Positions 15,593-18,293 of a DNA stretch of 18,293 nt are shown in pieces. Where the stretch lies: contig DGBH01000051.1 of assembly GCA_002384205.1 (NCBI GenBank), positions 33,832 to 52,124 of the forward strand, given 5' to 3'. Both the position numbers and the translations under genes were made by a program. The notes beneath the pieces were generated by a model. It had not been told where the DNA came from. It did no database searches and worked only from the letters and a program-made list of their open reading frames with translations. The stretch's first letter is position 1, and every line of letters begins with the position of its first letter. This stretch comes from Bacteroidetes bacterium UBA4009. GTDB lineage: Bacteria; Bacteroidota; Bacteroidia; NS11-12g; UBA9320.

Positions 15593-16735
15593 TCAAAAGC
15601 CGTGAAGTTTGAATCCATCGGATTCAAGTATTTCGACTTGCTTTTTCATTTTCTTTTGAATTACACCGAAATGATGTTCGTCTTCATTGGTGATAAATGA
15701 AATTGCTTTACCTGTATTTTCTGCTCTTCCTGTTCGACCGATTCGATGTATGAAATCTTTAGGACCTCGCGGCAAGTCATAGTTTATTACAAAAGGTAAA
15801 AATTCAATATCAATGCCTCTTGCTAATAAATCAGTGGCTACCAGTGCTGTTAAACTGCCGTTTTTAAAGGTAATCATTGATTCATTTCTGCTACCTTGAC
15901 TTTTTTTGCCGTGTATAGCTCGTGCATTTATACCGTTATTTCTTAGTTTATCTGCTACTAAGTCTGCTTGATAAATGGATGAAGTAAAAATAAGTACCTG
16001 CTTCATTTCTTCGGTTTTTATTAAATAGCGAAGGAGTGGCCCTTTGCGCTCATCGGTAACTAAATAAGCAATTTGACTTATTAGCTCCATGTCGTGGACA
16101 ACAGGAGCTATATTAATAACTACAGGATTTTGAAGGTGCAATCGTTCTATGTTTTGCACATCAGGACTGAGCGTTGCAGAGAACAGTAGATGTTGTTTTA
16201 GCTTGGGGAGAAGCGATAAAATTCGGTCAAGCTCCTCCTTAAATCCAAGATTAAGCATTTTGTCTGCTTCATCTATGACCAGCGTATCTATATTATTAAA
16301 CTTTACGGATTTTGATCGGTATAATTCTAGTAATCTACCTGGTGTTGCCACTAGCACATTTATATTGTGCATAGACATCATTTGCGGATTGATGGATACC
16401 CCACCATATACCGCTTTCGATTTTACATGATAGCGAAGAGATGCACCCAAACTAGTAAAAACCTCATCTACTTGTAAAGCAAGCTCTCGTGTTGGCACAA
16501 GTACTAAGGCATTTATTTCTCTTCCACCCCCGGTATTCTTTCCTTCCAAGTCCATCAGTATAGGTAAGACATAACTTGCGGTTTTACCAGAACCTGTTTG
16601 AGCAATACCAAGTACATCTTTTTTAGCTAAGATTGCAGGTATAGCTTGATCCTGGATAGGAGTGGGCACCGTGATATTCTGTGCTGCTAATGCAGATACT
16701 AGTGTGGGAGATATCCCTAAGGAGTCAAATGACAT
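15593..16735 (-). CDS. DEAD-box ATP-dependent RNA helicase (RhlE-like)
   Basis: The 380-residue helicase core has all standard motifs in order: Q motif (PTPIQDQ, 24-30), motif I AQTGSGKT (45-52), Ia PTRELALQ (81-88), Ib TPGRLLEL (131-138), II DEAD (155-158), III SAT (186-188), IV VLIFTSS (247-253), V TDLLARGID (301-309) and VI HRIGRTGR (330-337). Such proteins unwind short RNA duplexes in ribosome assembly, mRNA decay or cold adaptation. Overall similarity is to RhlE. It stops shortly after motif VI and lacks the basic or glycine-rich tail that many paralogues carry, so its specific RNA target is unknown. It has 131 bases before trxB and 94 bases after the AraC gene, both on the same strand. 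Confidence 0.93.
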   Translation of the reverse strand: MSFDSLGISPTLVSALAAQNITVPTPIQDQAIPAILAKKDVLGIAQTGSGKTASYVLPILMDLEGKNTGGGREINALVLVPTRELALQVDEVFTSLGASLRYHVKSKAVYGGVSINPQMMSMHNINVLVATPGRLLELYRSKSVKFNNIDTLVIDEADKMLNLGFKEELDRILSLLPKLKQHLLFSATLSPDVQNIERLHLQNPVVINIAPVVHDMELISQIAYLVTDERKGPLLRYLIKTEEMKQVLIFTSSIYQADLVADKLRNNGINARAIHGKKSQGSRNESMITFKNGSLTALVATDLLARGIDIEFLPFVINYDLPRGPKDFIHRIGRTGRAENTGKAISFITNEDEHHFGVIQKKMKKQVEILESDGFKLHGF

Positions 16736-16829
16736 AGATTATAATACTGTATTATGATTCAAAGTGCAACAATAGGTGCAGTTGATATCAATCTCTAATT
16801 TACTTTTGGTTCTGATCTGGTGTTATTCA

Positions 16830-17648
16830 TCATTGAGATAGGCTCATCTCAAACTTCTTAGGTGTCACTCCATATTTATTTTTAAATGCTTCTATAAAGT
16901 GACTTACATTGGTGTAACCTAGCTGGTCTGCTATTTCGGCTATTTGAAACTCACGTTTTAAGATAAGTTCCCTTGCCTTACTCATTTTATAGTCTTTTAG
17001 AAAGCTGTGTATTGTTTTTCCATAAATCTCCTTGAAACCTGTTTTTAAATTATGCTCATTAAGCGCTACTTCTTTAGCAAGTTCTTTAATAGTTGGGGCA
17101 TTATTAAGGTCTTTTATTAAGAATTCTTTGGCATCTCTTACCTTAGTTACATTTTCCTTTTGATTTAAAAACGGACATTGATAGGCTGTCTTTCTACTGG
17201 AGGTATTGAAGTAGTCGTCTAGAATAGCAAATTTCTTTGCTTCTTTGAGTAGCATGTTATTCGGATTTTCAGCCATTTCGTGTATGCAGCGTTTTATCGT
17301 AGTGCTTGCTGGCTGAAAATGATGATATTGTTCTTTTTCAAAAATAGCCGCTTGCGAAAAATTAAGCTCATCTGTACCGTGAGATATAACGCTATGCAGC
17401 GTGTCTATAGATAATCGAATAATAAATAAGGGCGTTTTTTGAGTGGCAGTAAAGGCTAAATCAAAACTTCTATTTTGATCATAAAATAAATAAACCGAAT
17501 GCTCAGGAAGCGGAACACTTCGCTGGCCCATTGGCATTTCAACTCCTATGGAGTCCGTAATAAAAAGACAAATAGAACCACTTGTGAAGGAATAAGCAAC
17601 AGGTGTATCGCTAACATTCAGTATTTTAAGTTCTATGGACTGTTTCAT
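16830..17648 (-). CDS. AraC-family transcriptional regulator
   Basis: The 272-residue DNA-binding regulator has an N-terminal ligand or dimer region (about 1-150, with no family I can name) and a C-terminal double helix-turn-helix. HTH 1 is at about 186-210 (IKELAKEVALNEHNLKTGF) and HTH 2 at about 235-266 (AEIADQLGYTNVSHFIEAF, then the signature GVTPKKF). The CPFL segment (158-161) before the DNA-binding part, and the N-E-x-x-L-K-x-G-F-K form of HTH 1, are typical of the AraC subgroup common in Bacteroidota, where some members respond to iron or siderophores. The effector here is unknown. The start is ATG at 17648. It diverges from a secreted HmuY-like gene, which is a natural candidate target. 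Confidence 0.9.
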   Translation of the reverse strand: MKQSIELKILNVSDTPVAYSFTSGSICLFITDSIGVEMPMGQRSVPLPEHSVYLFYDQNRSFDLAFTATQKTPLFIIRLSIDTLHSVISHGTDELNFSQAAIFEKEQYHHFQPASTTIKRCIHEMAENPNNMLLKEAKKFAILDDYFNTSSRKTAYQCPFLNQKENVTKVRDAKEFLIKDLNNAPTIKELAKEVALNEHNLKTGFKEIYGKTIHSFLKDYKMSKARELILKREFQIAEIADQLGYTNVSHFIEAFKNKYGVTPKKFEMSLSQ

Positions 17649-17676
17649 GACTTTTTTTTGGTTATTTATTGAAATG

Positions 17677-17684
17677 CAAAAGTA
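17677..17684 (-). promoter_or_regulatory. Putative -7 element of the AraC gene
   Basis: CAAAAGTA on the plus strand reads TACTTTTG on the minus strand, an exact TAnnTTTG. The predicted leader is about 20 bases. No clear -33 element is seen, which would suit a promoter that depends on an activator. Confidence 0.45.
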
Positions 17685-17685
17685 G

Positions 17686-17700
17686 TTACTTTTTAAGTAA
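17686..17700. promoter_or_regulatory. Inverted repeat next to the AraC promoter, possible operator
   Basis: TTACTT-TTT-AAGTAA is a perfect six-base inverted repeat with a three-base spacer. It sits one base upstream of the AraC -7 element (minus strand) and between the two divergent genes. Repressor or autoregulator binding is inferred from position only. Confidence 0.35.
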
Positions 17701-17793
17701 ATAATGTAATTAGCTGATATTAAGCGATTAAAATAATATTTAAGTTTAGGTGTTATTTTCGTTTTGGGGCATTTTTATTTCTTAACAGGTTAT

Positions 17794-17821
17794 TTTGTAA
17801 TCATTGAGTGGCTCACATTTG
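17794..17821 (+). promoter_or_regulatory. Weak candidate promoter of the HmuY-like gene
   Basis: CACATTTG at 17814-17821 differs from TAnnTTTG at one base, and TTTG at 17794-17797 lies 16 bases upstream, slightly closer than the usual 19. The start codon is 20 bases beyond the -7 element. An imperfect promoter would fit a need for an activator such as the neighbouring AraC protein. Confidence 0.3.
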
Positions 17822-17841
17822 CACTATAAAATAAAACATAG

Positions 17842-18293
17842 ATGAATAAAATAATTTTAAGTATTTTTCTTTTGCTAAGTGTAACTACATATGCTCAGAC
17901 AGAAGATGTGGTAGCAACGGCAGGAGGTGTAAACGATGTGTATTATGATTTTGAAACACAAAGTAAAACGGCAGTTGCCAGAAGCACATGGGATATAGGT
18001 TTAACCACAGATCCACAAGGTGCAAGTATCATTATTAACGAAAACGGAGGAACTGAACTTTATCTTTTTGGAGCAGATACAAGTAAATGGAGCACGCTGG
18101 ATACTGCAGGTATGAAATGGACAAAAATTTACAATTCAGAAACTACCTGGGCTTCGGGCGCATTTGCTAATCAAGGTACCAATCATCCTGATTACGGATG
18201 GGGTGTGTACAATAGTACTTCACATGACATTGTAGGTAATCGTATTTTTATTCTGAAAAACACCTTAGGTGAACTTTGGAAAGTTATGGTGCC
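17842..18293 (+). CDS. Secreted HmuY-like protein, N-terminal part (runs off the window)
   Basis: Translation from the ATG at 17842 gives 150 residues with no stop before the window ends. A signal peptide is clear: KIILSIFLLLSVTTYAQ (residues 3-19), with cleavage probable around residue 18-20. The mature part has YYDF (34-37), then a WDIGL motif (50-54) and an ELYLFG stretch, and later HPDYGWGVYN, a pattern I associate with HmuY-like beta-rich proteins in Bacteroidota that often end in a T9SS type A sorting domain. That end would lie beyond the window. Porphyromonas HmuY binds haem, but no haem ligands can be assigned here, so haem binding is not claimed. The gene is divergent from the AraC regulator. 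Confidence 0.75.
   Translation, partial: MNKIILSIFLLLSVTTYAQTEDVVATAGGVNDVYYDFETQSKTAVARSTWDIGLTTDPQGASIIINENGGTELYLFGADTSKWSTLDTAGMKWTKIYNSETTWASGAFANQGTNHPDYGWGVYNSTSHDIVGNRIFILKNTLGELWKVMV

Noticed and set aside
16782..16791. Perfect ten-base palindrome TTGATATCAA upstream of the helicase gene
   Set aside because: It is short, AT-rich and not extended by flanking bases, so chance is a sufficient explanation.

Overview
The window is a piece of a Bacteroidota chromosome, most likely from the Flavobacteriia/Cytophagia side of the phylum. The evidence is a very large secreted protein ending in a gliding-motility-associated (CHU_C, type B) sorting domain for the type IX secretion system, a lipoprotein form of TamA (TamL), an AraC regulator of the Bacteroidota style with a CPFL motif, low G+C, and several promoter-like sites matching the phylum's TAnnTTTG -7 consensus. 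Nothing points to a plasmid, prophage, transposon or CRISPR array. Most genes are ordinary chromosomal genes with intact reading frames.

Layout. Positions 1-303 hold the C-terminal end of a HAD-IIIA phosphatase (GmhB/HisB-N type). A 1198-residue T9SS cargo protein follows at 381-3977. Its stop codon directly abuts the stop codon of rsmG, the last gene of a leftward run: tandem AAA+ ATPase (8336-5733), membrane-anchored GT2 glycosyltransferase (5713-4598), rsmG (4607-3978). The tight spacing suggests an operon. At 8485-8847 lies a rightward three-tRNA cluster (Ser-GCU, Arg-UCU, Pro-UGG) with a recognisable promoter and a strong terminator. A short stretch that may be a decayed coding remnant follows. 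A SpoU/TrmH-family RNA methyltransferase (leftward) and tamL (rightward) then diverge with only 14 bases between their TTG start codons. lysA (DAP decarboxylase) is at 12364-13596, converging on a small membrane-anchored SLT-type lytic transglycosylase (14187-13639). After a bidirectional terminator come three leftward genes: trxB, a DEAD-box RNA helicase and an AraC-type regulator. A secreted HmuY-like protein diverges from the AraC gene and runs off the window end.

How the genes relate. Several products act on the cell envelope: the T9SS cargo, TamL in outer-membrane protein biogenesis, LysA supplying lysine and drawing on meso-DAP shared with peptidoglycan synthesis, the lytic transglycosylase, the GT2 enzyme and the secreted HmuY-like protein. 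Others serve RNA: RsmG, the SpoU methyltransferase, the DEAD-box helicase and the tRNAs.

Most unusual items. (1) The 867-residue ATPase appears to be built from two duplications: a repeated N-terminal domain of about 120 residues, probably beta-rich, followed by two complete CbxX/SpoVK-type AAA+ modules. (2) At the SpoU methyltransferase/tamL junction, two -7-like elements each sit inside the other gene's first codons, and both genes start with TTG. (3) The T9SS cargo has six repeats, each with two cysteines at nearly constant spacing. (4) An inverted repeat lies next to the -7 element of the AraC gene. No defence system or clearly new multi-gene system is evident.
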